Positions 49,432 to 61,779 of a stretch of 64,000 nt of DNA are shown piece by piece. The stretch comes from Toxonevra muliebris. Taxonomy: Eukaryota; Arthropoda; Insecta; Diptera; Pallopteridae. Each line of letters starts with the position of its first letter. Position 1 is the stretch's first letter. The translations under genes were made by a program, and so were the position numbers. The notes under the pieces are model-generated. The model made no database searches and was not told the DNA's origin. It worked only from the letters and a program-made list of their open reading frames with translations. Location: NCBI GenBank assembly GCA_963691655.1, contig OY829326.1, forward strand, positions 94,109,235-94,173,234. Reading direction: 5' to 3'.

Positions 49432-51960
49432 TTTTTTTTTTTAACTCCATTTATTAAATACAATCTGTCATTAATTTAACATTCAGTATTATTTGTGTTT
49501 ATAATTAATAGAAACAGTGTGCGTAAGAGCTCCCAGTGGAACTCGTTACAAATAATTCAGATTTTAAATCTTTGTGGTAAATCAGAGGGTAATCATTTTC
49601 TTAGTCTACGTGGTAAGTTGGTGGTATTTAATAAATCGGAAGCTCGAGGATTTGGATGGATTGCAAGCCGGTTATTATATTTGTGACTTATATTGCTAAT
49701 TTCATCGAATACAGTTGGCACTTTTAGATCTCGGTGTATTATTTCGTTGCAGACATACCATGGTGCATTTGTAGTACTTTGGATTGAAATCTTTGAAGAA
49801 TTCCGATGTTTGATTTCGAGGCCGAACGCCATACTTGGACCCCATATGTCCAGATTGGCTTAAGTATAGCTTTGTAGATCAGGATTTTGTTGTCCAGTGA
49901 TAATGCAGATTTTTGGCCGAGTAGCCAGTAGAGTGAGCGAAATTTTAATCCCAGTTGCTTACGCTTCAGAAATATATGAGACCGCCATGTAGGCCTTCTA
50001 TCGAGGTGAATACCCAAGTACTTTATCTGCTCAGTTTGAGGTATTTGGCAGTGATTTAAAGTTACTAGAGGGCATGAGTCTTTCCGGAGTGTAAAAGTAA
50101 TCTGCACTGATTTAGTTTCGTTGGCTTTTGTACGCCACTTGTTCAACCAAGTATTGACTTTGTCGAGGTTATGCTGCAGTAGAGATGAATCAGTGGAGGC
50201 AAGAACATTTTTGGCGATTTCAACCGTGTCGTCCGCGTATGTGGCTGTGTGTGTGCTTTCTATCAAGGGTAGATCAGCAGTGAATAGTGTGTATAGATCC
50301 GGTCCCAGAACACTACCTTGAGGTACGCCTGCTTCAATTTCGTGAAGGCTAGTAACTTCATTGTTAATTTTCACAAGAAAGTGCCTATTCTCTAGATATG
50401 ATTTAAGTACCTTGTAATAGTATTGAGGTAGATTCATTTTGAGTTTGTATAGCAGGCCTACATGCCAGACCTTATCAAATGCTTGTGTTATGTCTAAAAA
50501 TAGTTGCACAGTATTCTCTCTTTTCTAACACTTCTCTAGCGAAGTTGTAGACAGAATTGACCTGCTCAATGGTCAAATGGTGTTGACGAAATCCAAACTG
50601 GTGTGTGGCAATTAGTTCTTCTGTTCAAAAATCAGCACAAGCCTTTTTAAAAATAGTTTTTCAAAAACTTTCGATAACGCAGGTTGTAGACTTATTGGCC
50701 GATAAGAGAAAACCATATTTAGAGGTTTACCTGGCTTTGGTATGAGGATAATTTGGGCTACTTTCCATTGCACGGGAAAATACTCAGTTCTTAACATTGC
50801 ATTAAAAAAAGTAAGTGATGAATTTATAGCCGCATAAAGGTAATTTTTTTAGAATTTTATTCGTTATGAGGTCGTATCCTGGTGCTTTATTTGCCTTCAT
50901 GACTTTGTTTATTAAATCTTTAAATTCTTTCCAATTAAATGTTGGTATGTTGGAAATTCATTTATTTCTTTATCTTCTCTTGGATTTTGGCTGGGAAAAG
51001 GTTTAAAAACGTTTGAAAGGTGTTTTGCAAATTAATAGGCTTTTGTTTTGTCGGTTTTTGCCCACTGTCCATCGGTTGTTTTTATTGGTGCAATGTGTGG
51101 TATTTGTTGTGATATATTTCGTGTTGCCTTCCATATCGAGTAATCTGTTGCTTCTGTCGGAGTGAGTTTAGAGAGATAGTCGTTTATTCCAGAATTTTTT
51201 TGCATCCTTTAAAACTTGTTTTAATTGTTTTGTGGCCTGGTTGAGGTTTTTATATGAGCATTGATACGAAAAGTCTTGCTGCCAGAAGAGCTTTTTTCTG
51301 GCGTGGCTGCCCATGCGGCGCTCTGAATGCAATTATTTAGTAGTTCGATGGCAGTATCTATATCGATTTTTGATTTCAACGGTAAGTTCAAAATCAGCGA
51401 TTCCTCTACCTTGCTTCTAAATAGTATCCAGTTGGTGAGTTTGATATGTAAAGCCGGCAGTTCTTGCTTATTTTTTAAACTTGAATTTATGGTGAGGAGT
51501 AGTGGTGAATGGTCCGAAGCGAGATCTAGACATGATTCTATAACGGCATAATGTTTTGGTACATCCTTGCTTATACAGAAATCAATGACGTCCGGTTTTT
51601 TCTTTGGATCGCTTGGCTAGTAAGTGGGATTCCCTGTAGATATATGTATTAGATTGCACGTCTGCATGGCTTTGAAAAGTCCTCTTCCTCTAGCCGTAAT
51701 AAGACGAGAGCCCCAGCTGTTTATTTTATGGCTAGGAGGGCAATAAGTCGATGCGATTGCCAAAGAACCATTTTGGTCCTCAACTGCTATAGCGGTCGTT
51801 TGCAGGTTCGAATTTTCAACATTGCCGTGAGCTACATGTGCAATATCACTTTTAATAATAATTGCAGTGCCACCTCTGGCAGTGCCAGCAGGATGATTTG
51901 TATTGTATATATTATACTTGGGAGTTTTTAAGTAGCATACATTTTTTTTATCACAGGGGG
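49432..51960 (-). pseudogene. Jockey-clade non-LTR retrotransposon, 5'-truncated, with poly(A) end
   Basis: The best-preserved transposon here. On the - strand, 51930-51500 encodes the later part of an AP-endonuclease domain (RGGTAIIIKSDIAH, then DPKKKPDVIDFCISK and SDHSPLLL). 50797-50612 has WKVAQIILIPKPGKPLN...SYRPISLQP. 50509-49739 has the palm: FLDITQAFDKVWH, AGVPQGSVLG, TYADDT and KYLGIHLD. The C-terminus continues in another frame at 49832-49593 (APWYVCN...HPNPRASDLL). An AATAAA and an A run (complement of 49432-49442) mark the 3' end. The endonuclease N-terminus is missing, a usual 5' truncation. Frameshifts near 49800, 50520 and 50600 and beyond inactivate it. Confidence 0.85.
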
Positions 51961-52639
51961 TGTTAAACTGTGTTTAATAGGGTATGATAGAACTTGAATT
52001 AGGTGGTTGACGTAAACTTTTTAATAGCACGCCAATCCATATCATGCCAGCGTTATTTAAGAAGAGTAGATATGAGTTTTAAAAGTCCCCTGTATGACTT
52101 GATCCACTCTAATGTATATTTATTTGTATGTACTTGTTGAATTTTAATGTAAATATTTCAATTTGGATCAATTTCTACTTAAAAGCTCCAGGGGTTTTCA
52201 ATTACTTAAATTGAATTCCAATTCAGGTGGAATGATTCTCCGAAACTTATCGGTTCTTTTTAAGTTCAATTCCCGAAGAAAAGCAAAGACCTGATAATCG
52301 GCTGGTCTCTAGGGAATATTGGCATGAATGGCTTCTGTAAGGCCAGTATGCATAGACTCTGAGGCAGATCGCTAATATGATTGTAATATGAGCTATTTAC
52401 TTTAGTGTACATTATAAAAAAGTTTACTGATTAGTCAAAAGCCTATTTGGTTAATTACTAAAGGTACCTTAAATCCTAAATAAATTCCATTGGCTTCTTT
52501 TGTTTTCCTTCACTCAACACAACCAACATATTCCTAAATTTTTTAATAATAATAAATTGTCAGCAATTAAGCAACAGTTTATAATTGGCATTAAAAGTGT
52601 GAAGATTTATTTTTATGTGTGAAATAGACATCTCACCTA

Positions 52640-53530
52640 TGCGCATGCGTCAGTCTAACAAACCAAGCAATGTCATTTATGCGGCATCAGCAATCAGTTT
52701 CAGCTTTATTCAGTTGATGAACATTAACTACCCAAGTTACTTAAGCCAATTTGACTACTGCATATGGCGGTATATCTGAAACATTTCTTTGTTTCTCGAT
52801 TGTGCCTCTTCCCTCTCTCTCACACACTTTTTTTTTGTATTTCTTGTTAGCTCTTATGTCATTCGGCTATTTCACAGGCGTCTTCGTCGTCGTCAACATG
52901 GCCCATGTAACGATAACTTCTGACATATTGAACATACGCCTGAGAATGCCTAACTGCCTGAATTTGCTTATAAATCATATACACAAGCTCTCATACATAC
53001 ACACACAGACAATAACTGTCGTTTCACACTGCACACGCGCTCAAAACCGGCAAAAGCAGCCGCTGTAGTTGCAGTCTCTCGTACAAGCCGCAAAACAAGC
53101 GATCAATTGATCGTTTGTTGCACGACGCAATATGTTTTTTTCTTGATGATCGTAATGTGGTCGAGCTTCATAAGCTTGAACCGGTTTAAACTGCGCACAC
53201 ATCTCATGCATGCGCAAGAGGCTAAGTGCAACAATTGCTGTTGTTGTTGACATATTTGCATTATTGGTATTATGCTGTAGCGGCAGCAACGCGCCTTCCT
53301 TCGTTTAAGGTGCTACAAAGCGATCTTGCTGCTGCTGCTCTTTGTGCTTTTGGCGCCATTAAATACTTTGATGAGTGTATCATAAAAGCAAACGACTGAT
53401 TAACCCATTTAACCACATTTTTTTCATCTTCTTCTGCGTCATCAACGTCGTTTTCTTTTTCGTTTTTTTTTTCATGTTGCTGCTGCAACAGTGATGAGTT
53501 GTTTGTTGTTGTTGTTGCTGCTGTTACTGT
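52640..53530. other. Transposon-poor block with triplet runs, possible regulatory DNA
   Basis: Less AT-rich than its flanks, with GCGCATGCGTCAGTC, CGTCTTCGTCGTCGTCAAC, CACACTGCACACGCGC, and GCTGCTGCTGC and TTGTTGTTGTTGCTGCTG runs. Open frames on both strands are low-complexity. No element ends were seen. Confidence 0.3.
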
Positions 53531-56500
53531 TGATTCTTTACAGTGTCAATTGTCATTTGTAGTATAGTGTAGTTAAACGTGATTTTTCGATTCAGTTTTT
53601 TTTTTCAGTTATTTGTATTTGTATTTAAGATTGGCACAAATATTTTTTAAACATAAATAAGAAACACAAATAATTGGCATTTATTTTGTCGATGGTGTGC
53701 AATTTTGGTTAATTGATTGCCTTTTTTGGAAGCGAGGCGTACATATGAATAAACAAAAAAAATTGTGTCAAATCAATGTACAAAAACCTACGAGAAATGT
53801 TAAAGTTTTGAGAAAATATTGATGTAATGTGTATTTAATTGAGACAAAAGAAAGACATTCGTATTCGTAATGTTCCAATAGGGTGCGACTTGTAGAAATG
53901 CATGCAATCTTTGAAAAATAAATAGTTGTAATGCCTCAACCACAATCAGGTTACAATATATACAGTAGATCTAATTTTTTTTCTAGAATCGAAAATCAGT
54001 AGAATTAATCCATACCGATCGACTTAAACATTGTAAAGTCCGAAACGTAGAGTGGATGTCTATTAGCGTTGAGATGACATAGATTCAAAATAAAAGTGGG
54101 AAATGGCACCCAAGGACACATTCACCAAGCTGTCAAAATCAATGCCTCGCAGCAGACGTGAGGCAATAATATAAGGAATAACAAATATAAGAAATGTTGC
54201 TTTAGTTTTGCTCAGCCCTAAATTTCTTTGATTTTTTTTAAAATAATTTTTTTTTTTTTTCATTTCATTATATAATTTTATCATTTACGAACGAATTAAA
54301 TCCACTTTCTTTTAATTATATACATATAATAAAAGTCATAAAAACGTAATGAGAATGGTGTGCCTGGATTTGTTGCTTTTCATTTGTACAGTAAAACATA
54401 ATGCCCATTTCGCCATTACACAATATACGAGTATATGCCAATTTTTAACAAGTAAATTAAAATAAATTTGGAAAAGCCACTCATGTTACTGGCCATTAAT
54501 TTCAATCTACAACATGTTAAAAAAAAATAAAACAAATTTCATGTCACTTTAAATATAACATAAAGTAGTCTAAAAGACCTACATACTTAGGAATACAAAT
54601 GTCAATTTTAGCAAATAAAAGCAAATAGCAAATATTACTAAGCAACAGCAACAACTAATGTAAACGGATTTCTTTTCCAAAATAGTCAAGACCACACACA
54701 CACTCACACAAAATGCGAAATACGTGCACAAGAAAGAAAATGGTAGGAGCAAAGAAGTTTGCGGCGTTCCATATTGGTCACAACGATGTATTTTAGTTTT
54801 TCATACCTTATTAATTCGAAATGCTTGACAAGAACCAATCATGTCCACTTGTTGTCTGTCTAAATTAGGCAGAACATACATAAATATGGTAATCATGTGT
54901 GGAGTTTAAATAGCTCCAGCTGCAGCATATGCGTACAGCTTTTGCAGCATGCAACATGCGGCATGTTATTGTGTTGTGAGTAGCAAAATATCATGAGTCT
55001 ATGCGGGGTCTAATACTTGTATTTAAGTTCTTCAGTTTGGCTAATGTGCTGTATTGTGTGGCTGAATATGCATTCATGATCATAGATATTTATTTGTTGC
55101 AATATCAGCAACATTTGCTGGCCATCATTTACTGCTGCAATTCTAAAATGTGTACTGTGTTGAAAATGGAAGATTTTTTATCTCTTGCTTCCTATCAGGT
55201 ACGGATCCAAGGGCGGAAATGGGCCATGGGAGCTGGAGCCCCCAACAAAACAAATTTTTAAATTTCGTAAAAATTGTAATATTTTCTATAATATTATATA
55301 ATAATTTCTAGCTTACAAATAAATTTCGAAGAACCGGAAACAATTTTAACCTATTTTTAAACAGAATGGATTTGCAACCAGTATTTGTACGCGGCATTTT
55401 TGAAATCACGGTGATAACTAAAACGTGACTAGCAAATACAACGGCTTTAATTTTTTGTTAGTCGCACAAAATTCTTTGAAATTCCTATAAAACTTATTTC
55501 TATTACTACTTAACTTTTGAAATTTCGTTGCACAGTTGGTCATTCTGCTATGGATATTACTAAGAACGAGCGCATAGCTTCTTTCATATAAGAGGTTACT
55601 AATTTTTTTGATTTACTTGGTGTCATTTTAATTGTCGGGTGAAATTGAGATAATGGTCTTATTCGCGATAGTTTATAGGAATTGTTTATAACTGGAACAA
55701 ATTAAATTTTTACAAGAAAAAAATGAATTTTATTAAAACTATGTATATTTAGCTTCATTTAAGAAAAAAAATCATTTAATTATCTCTCTTCGTTTCCGAG
55801 ATGTGAATAAATAAAAAATATACTACGCAAATTTACAACCAGCGATTATTTGCAAAATAAGTCAAATTTTTTTGACATTTTTTTAGGGAGTAAGAAGATA
55901 TTCGTACCTTAATCGAAAAATACCGTTGTCCTAGAAAATAAATATCCGAGAAAAATTTTTTTATGGCTGACCGTTTCACTTTTTTCGACCCAATAGTAAT
56001 TAAACTGCTCCTAAAAAAACCAGCTTCTCGTTCACAACATCATAAACAGCAAGTTTTCTCTTGGGCCAAGTAATACAAAAGCTTATCTATTTCTTCCATA
56101 CTAGTTTTAAAACTAGTATTTTTGAAAAAAAAAAAAAAAATTGTACCTATAAATGTATTTTAGACAAAGTTTCAAAGTTGCTGTACGGAAAATTGTTCAG
56201 ATGTTCAAAATGGGTTAAATTTAATAAATCAAAGTAAAATTTCGAGCTGATTCCGAAAACTCGAAAATTCACAAATAAATATGATATTGGGTCGATCCCA
56301 TATTTTAATAAGAGTTCTAAAGGAGATTATTACAAGAATTTTGTGTAGTTATTGTACTATTAATCGCATAATCGCGTAAGTGGTTCGGCCGCTATAGCCA
56401 AAAACAAGTAAAAAATATCATTTTTTCATTTTCCCCTGTTGTGATGTCATAATGATTTTTCGAAAATTCTTCATAACTTTCTTTTAAGCTATTTATTATC

Positions 56501-56689
56501 TAATTTAATGTTAAAATGCCGGAAGAAAATTATTTTCTTTCACCGTTTCTGCACACCAATGCCACAGAAATAGGGGCAGGTGGCACATATGAGAGGGGGG
56601 GTTGGTTCGGTTGTTCAGGGACCCTCCCCCTAAATTTTATTAGAAACATTTTCTTAAACAACTGGCGAGGAACCTGGAACAAGGTGGCC

Positions 56690-58250
56690 TAAAATGGCTG
56701 TAATCCCGAAGTCTCACTTGACTTGAAAAATCTACTACCGTGCAAGAAAACGGATCTGTGGAATATTGAAAGTTTTAATCCCGAATATTATATAGAACTT
56801 TCCCTAACTCTTAGAAATTTAAAAAAGGAGATTTTGAGAATATTTCCTAGAATTTTCGAGTTTCTGGTTACAATTAAATTCCTCGGTGCACCTATAATTA
56901 TTCATCCAGTGTAAATATTGCAGATGTTCATCAACAACTACATCGATGGAATATTGTGGTTCAAGTGAAAAGGCTCGCAACCTCATCCACCTACCATCTC
57001 GATGCCATGTATATGAGATTGTGCTCTGCGCTGCCCTTGAAAAGAAGCACACCTCAACCTCTGGACCAGAAGTTTCCATTTTTGAACGATTCTTGAAATC
57101 TTGGCCATACTTAAATAAAGAAAGATTTACAAATGCAACTGATATTGAAATTGTGTCTTCAAAAATAAATCCAATTAACCACAAGGGTATTATAGACTGA
57201 TCAAATCGCATAGTCGGGAGGACTATGACGAAATGTTTCAGCTAACTTTGATTTTTTTATGAAGTGCGAGTTAACTTTAAGACGACGCAACCAGCCATTC
57301 TCGGTAGGTGTTCAAAGCGATGGTATATCAGTCCATAGAGAACCTAGACCGAGCTTTTCGCATCCATTCATATTGTGTGTGTTATATTTACACTCTATTA
57401 CGTTGAATACGAACGGCATAGTGAACAGCGATCTGTTGTTTCAAAGTTTTCCTTTTCCGATTCAAATGCACACTCACCAAAAAAGATAACAATGGTTTAC
57501 GAGATATTTATATTTTTTTATTATAAGTGAAAATTTATATCAGACCATTCTAAATTATTGGATTTCCAAAACTTTTCTCTAAGTGACTTCGTTTGGAAAA
57601 ATAGAAACAATAGCTGCGTTTTATTCGTTATATTGTTCTTCACAATAAAACTGCTCAGCAGCTAGAGGTGAAACATTTTAATGGATCCCAGTCATTGCGG
57701 TTAATTGTGGCCATTGTTTTTAGTTTTTACTCTTTATAAGAATATTTAACTATGATTTTAATTTATTTTCATGGGCAGACATTTCGAGTCTTTTTTGGTT
57801 TTTTGCCAAACTGTCATGCTTGTTCTTTCACTATTGGCAGTTCGCAATAGAATTTGATGCAGTTAAACTACTTGTTAAGTATACTTAACAGCTATAACTA
57901 TACGGTTTTCTTGGTTGTTTTTCCCCATAAAATTATCGCTGCATTATACATTACTATGTAGAAGCAAGTGGCGAATAAAACGCAGCTAATATTTTAGTAG
58001 GTATCTTCAGCTTTCTTAAAGCTTGATCCGTCGACTTGGGAATGGTTCTTAATTTCGAAGAAGGACGGAGCTTTGGTCGAGATCTATTCGTCAAAAACGA
58101 TATCGCTGAAAGAGGAATCAAACTCATCCAAGGTTTTAATAGAATTTTGACAAACGATGAAGACGAAATACAATTGGTGCCAGAAATGGTTGAGGCTTAT
58201 CACAAAAAATACCTTTCATTCAAAAAATCTATTTTAATGACATAAAATGT
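56690..58250 (+). pseudogene. Decayed transposase-like gene of a widespread arthropod family
   Basis: Three + strand pieces in order resemble a protein family I remember as highly multicopy in aphids and other arthropods. 56946-57200: HLPSRCHVYEIVL...SGPEVSIFERFLKSWPYL (the usual CRHHxxExVL...SGPxxxxFKRFxxxW). 57440-57520: a degenerate F.LT.REENGLRDI-like stretch. 58075-58245: DIAERGIKLIQGFNRILTND and EDEIQLVPEM, matching the family's C-terminal AERGVKLI.DFN..LT.DE..Q. Pieces are in different frames with deletions. The family behaves like a transposase, but I cannot name the superfamily. The 130-codon - frame at 56819-57211 is a shadow. Confidence 0.5.
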
Positions 58251-58954
58251 CTAATTTTAAGAAATCATTAAGGCTAAATTGAAAAAATGTTCACTGTGCA
58301 TGATCATTTAAACATAAATTTTCAAAGCATAATATATTGGTCAATAAAGAAAAATGCAAAAAAAAAAAAAATTTGGAAAAATACGTTTCTCATCAATTTT
58401 CCAAAAATTTCGAATCAACCATCATTGTTATTTGAACTTTTTTTCAATATAATGATAGATTTGCTGGAAATGATGATAGAAATGAAAAAAAAAATAATAA
58501 TTTATACGTGAAATAACCAAAACCATTGCCGGGTCATCAAACGTCATCGGATGGGCACCAAACTTTATATTTTTTAGTTTTAATGCTAAAGGAATAGAAA
58601 TTAATGCAGCGCTTTGTAAAAAATAAATATATAAAAATTAGAGCGACTCTAATACTTATACACAGCTTTAAACTCATTTTTTTCAAAATGCAGACCCCCT
58701 CACTTTTATTTAAACCAGTAATGCCTATATAGCACCGTATATGGCACCTAAAAATAAATTAAGTAAATTAAATATAATTAATTGAATTAAATTAAAAATC
58801 GCATGTGTGCTTATTTCTCAATATGAAATAAATTAAAAACTTATCTCATATCGATATGTATCTTTGTCAATTAAAGTATGCATTCATAATTTTCATTTAA
58901 AACAGCAAATTTAACAAAACTTTGTCTGACTCTTTCTTTTTGATTACTTTACAG

Positions 58955-59142
58955 ATCTTACGTTCACACGTTATGGTAAGAGTTGGTGGCGGTTGGGATA
59001 CACTGTCGCATTATTTGGATAAGCACGATCCTTGTCGCTGCAAAGCCCAACATCGCTCCTCAGTGGCGGCGCGTCTAATACCGCGTACAAATAATCAATC
59101 AAATGGCATCGAGCTACACAAGGCGCAGGTGATATACGAAAG
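58955..59142 (+). CDS. pigs: pigs, internal exon: second half of GAS2 (GAR) domain
   Basis: The exon follows an acceptor ending in TTTACAG and starts in phase 0, continuing IFVR directly into [20 protein letters not shown] and then [26 protein letters not shown] and the KHDPCR motif are the most diagnostic signatures of the GAS2 domain. After the domain it runs [20 protein letters not shown] and AQVIYE, the start of the variable C-terminal tail. It ends in phase 2 at a GTGAGT donor at 59143. The tail exons lie beyond the window or in sequence I could not recognise. In the family the tail is long, disordered and species-variable, and binds microtubules or EB proteins. Confidence 0.95.
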
Positions 59143-59852
59143 GTGAGTGGCTGAGTGACAGAGTCAGTGAGTTAGTAGTGAATTGGCAGCAAGAGGTGTC
59201 ATTTATAGAAGAGGATAACGAGAAGTAGAGAGACCGAAGTAACTCAAATTTTGTTAGTTTGATTTTTCTATCAATTTTTAGATTGGTGCGCCCGTTTTTC
59301 TTTCATTTTTTTGTTTTGTTTTGGTATTAAATAATAATCTGGGTGTGTTTCTCTCGCACAAACACAAACCCATAATTAGAATTTTAATGAACATTTCATT
59401 AAATAAAATGTTGTCAAATTTACAATTTTCTACATAGTCGTTCAAATTTTGCACCCATTATAATTACATACTTACATACTAAAGTTCATACATAAACTTA
59501 CTCAATTTAGTTTACAGTCGCTGCAATTTGTCTTAATTGTCAGTTAATTTACATGTATGTAAGCGAAGTTATAATTCTTTCATCATTTTGCCATAATGCA
59601 AATATTAGATTTATTTTACACAAATTACTCGTTTAATTTATTGACTTGCTAAATGTTTTTATCTTTTCAGCTGTAATTATCTACAATACGTAGAGTTTCC
59701 ATTGTTGTCATTATTAGACGTTCTCAATATTTATTAGCATATTATCGAGATAATTTATTCATATATTATTTACAACGAATAACTACTTTGTTTATGCTAA
59801 TGTTAATGTTTTTGTTACGATTTTCTTAGATAACAATTTATTACAGCCTTAA

Positions 59853-60325
59853 CCCTCCGTTGAGTGCATTGGCCAGACCAGGCATTTTTCATAATCAATC
59901 GTACTTTTAATATATTTCTAACTGGGGTAGCGGCTTGAAATTTCATGACTTTTCCTAAAATTTATGAGCTATCTATCTATCAAGACGATGCCTTTTGTAT
60001 AAGGATATGCTGGTGTTCACATCATATTCGTGTCTCATGGTGCCTGCCCAGGCCCCTATACATATTATGTATGAAATATAATGTAATTTTTTTCTGACTG
60101 CTTTTTATATCCTTTTTGGCTTATATCACACTGGCAACAGTTGCCGCAAAAACATTTTTTATTTTATATGGGTATATTTTTTTTCTCAATATTTTTACGT
60201 AAGCAGGTACAATACATGCGAAAGACAGTACGAACAAAAATATATACCTGTGCTTAAATGTATTTAAATGTATAGGGCCTGCCCAGGCACAATGAGGCAT
60301 GAATGTGTCAACTCGAATATGAGGG
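59853..60325. mobile_element. piggyBac-like MITE (473 bp) with TTAA flanks
   Basis: TTAA at 59849-59852 is followed by CCCTCCGTTGAGTGCATTGG. The right end reads CGAATATGAGGG before TTAA at 60326-60329. CCCTC termini in TTAA duplications are the piggyBac signature. Inside, CATGGTGCCTGCCCAGGCCC at about 60038-60057 and its near-complement at about 60276-60293 form subterminal inverted repeats around a GCCTGCCCAGGC word. There is no transposase. Confidence 0.72.
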
Positions 60326-61117
60326 TTAAATACTACATAATTCGAGTGTACTCGTATGTATCTGTGAAATATATTCAGTCGATTTTTCGGAGTATTCCTT
60401 ATTTTTATGATTTGGAATGTCCAGATTAATTTGTTTTGAAAAGCTTAAGAAGGTGTATCTCTAAATTCTTTATAGCCATGTTGAACTTAAAGGTCATATA
60501 TACTCCAATTACTAAAAATGCAAGAGATAATTATGCAGTCTACTCTAAACATTCTCTAAAAGTGGATTGGCAAATGCGGACTGAGTATTAACCCCTAGAA
60601 CACCGAACTGACTCTCTTTACTACAAGGCTTGCTTTTACAGAAGAAGCAAAATATATTCAGCCCTTATTGTGCTTCAGCTAGAAGCACAATACCCAATCA
60701 CAGAAGTTATAACAACTATCTACGCAAGCAAATGAGCTATAAAAAGCAAATGGCTAAACACTTCTATAGTCTTCATTTGATGAATGGCTTAGGACAAGGG
60801 ATTGAAAAATACATGCACCAAATAAAATTGTATAATTAGAAAAGGAAAAAAATAACGGAAAACAAATTTTCAACAGGCCCTCTTATCAAATTTTAAATTT
60901 TCCAAAAACGATGGTTTACAAATATACACAAAATCTGACGTGACCCAAAAAAAATTTTAAAGATTCGTGATCAGCGTTCAAAAATATATTTTAGAAAATC
61001 TGGGCCAGAACTCAGACACTGTTTTAAAATCCCATTTTATTGGACAATGAAATTAATTTTTCATTCCCCAAACCTCCACCCCCCTCGCTCTTTCATCCGC
61101 TAGTATAGACAATTATT

Positions 61118-61225
61118 TCTGGTCTCATTTTGGTCTGTCTTCTTTTTAAATTTTGGTGTGGCTTTCGGTCTTAAGTCTGAATTTAAGTTTTAGTCTGAAT
61201 TTGTCTGGTTTTAAACTGATTTCTT
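61118..61225. repeat. Second patch of GGTCTGA-type repeat
   Basis: CTGGTCTCATTTTGGTCTGT, CGGTCTTAAGTCTGAATTTA and AGTTTTAGTCTGAATTTGTC repeat the word pattern of 1555-2100. It is followed about 60 bp later by GATCCACCACTGAC, an orphan CAGTGG-type transposon end. Confidence 0.5.
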
Positions 61226-61779
61226 GTTACTTAATAATTCTCCTATAATTTATTAAATTCAGATATCTCCAAACTCATTTTCAGATCCACCACTGACTAT
61301 TGATAAGCGATTTGCTTCGATTTCAGTTAATATTTTTAATTTTTTTGTTTACTCGTTTTTTAGAATATAACAGGCCAGTTTCTTTTAAATTTTACAATTC
61401 AACAGTGTTTTTGCAACAGATTAATTGTAAGTAGTATAAAATTTAAAAAGAAATATCGTGCCGAAAGTTGTACCTGCAAAGCAGCAGCGTCAAATGAGCT
61501 TATGATTTTATAAACGTATTTTGTCTTTACATCAACCCCCACCTGTACTCCTTACCCCTTATTTATGGAGATTTTTAGTAAATCTTATATAACAAGTTTT
61601 CAAAATTTCCTTACTGGATGAAGTACTGAAATTTTTTTATATAAAAATGGTTTTAAGGAAAAGATGTAAAAACACAAAGTGTTTATCATTTCATCAGGAA
61701 CAACGTTGTATTTGACATCAAACCTCTAGCACTTGAAATATATATTTTTAACGATTTTTTTCAATGATGACCTCTGACC

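Larger units (their letters stand above)
48511..58954 (+). other. pigs: pigs intron (10.4 kb) splitting the GAS2 domain
   Basis: GTAAGT donor and TTTACAG acceptor, phase 0 on both sides. It holds two adjacent Jockey-clade LINE relics (48840-49430 and 49432-51960, both - strand), a transposon-poor block with short trinucleotide runs (52640-53530) and a decayed transposase-like gene (56690-58250). In 51970-52630, 53540-56680 and 58260-58954 I see only AT-rich intron. A short G-rich sequence near 55200-55250 and another near 56570-56640 look like transposon ends but could not be assigned. Confidence 0.88.

Noticed and set aside
56819..57211. 130-codon - strand open frame
   Set aside because: The + strand of the same segment carries the recognisable transposase-like peptide, so the - frame is a shadow.
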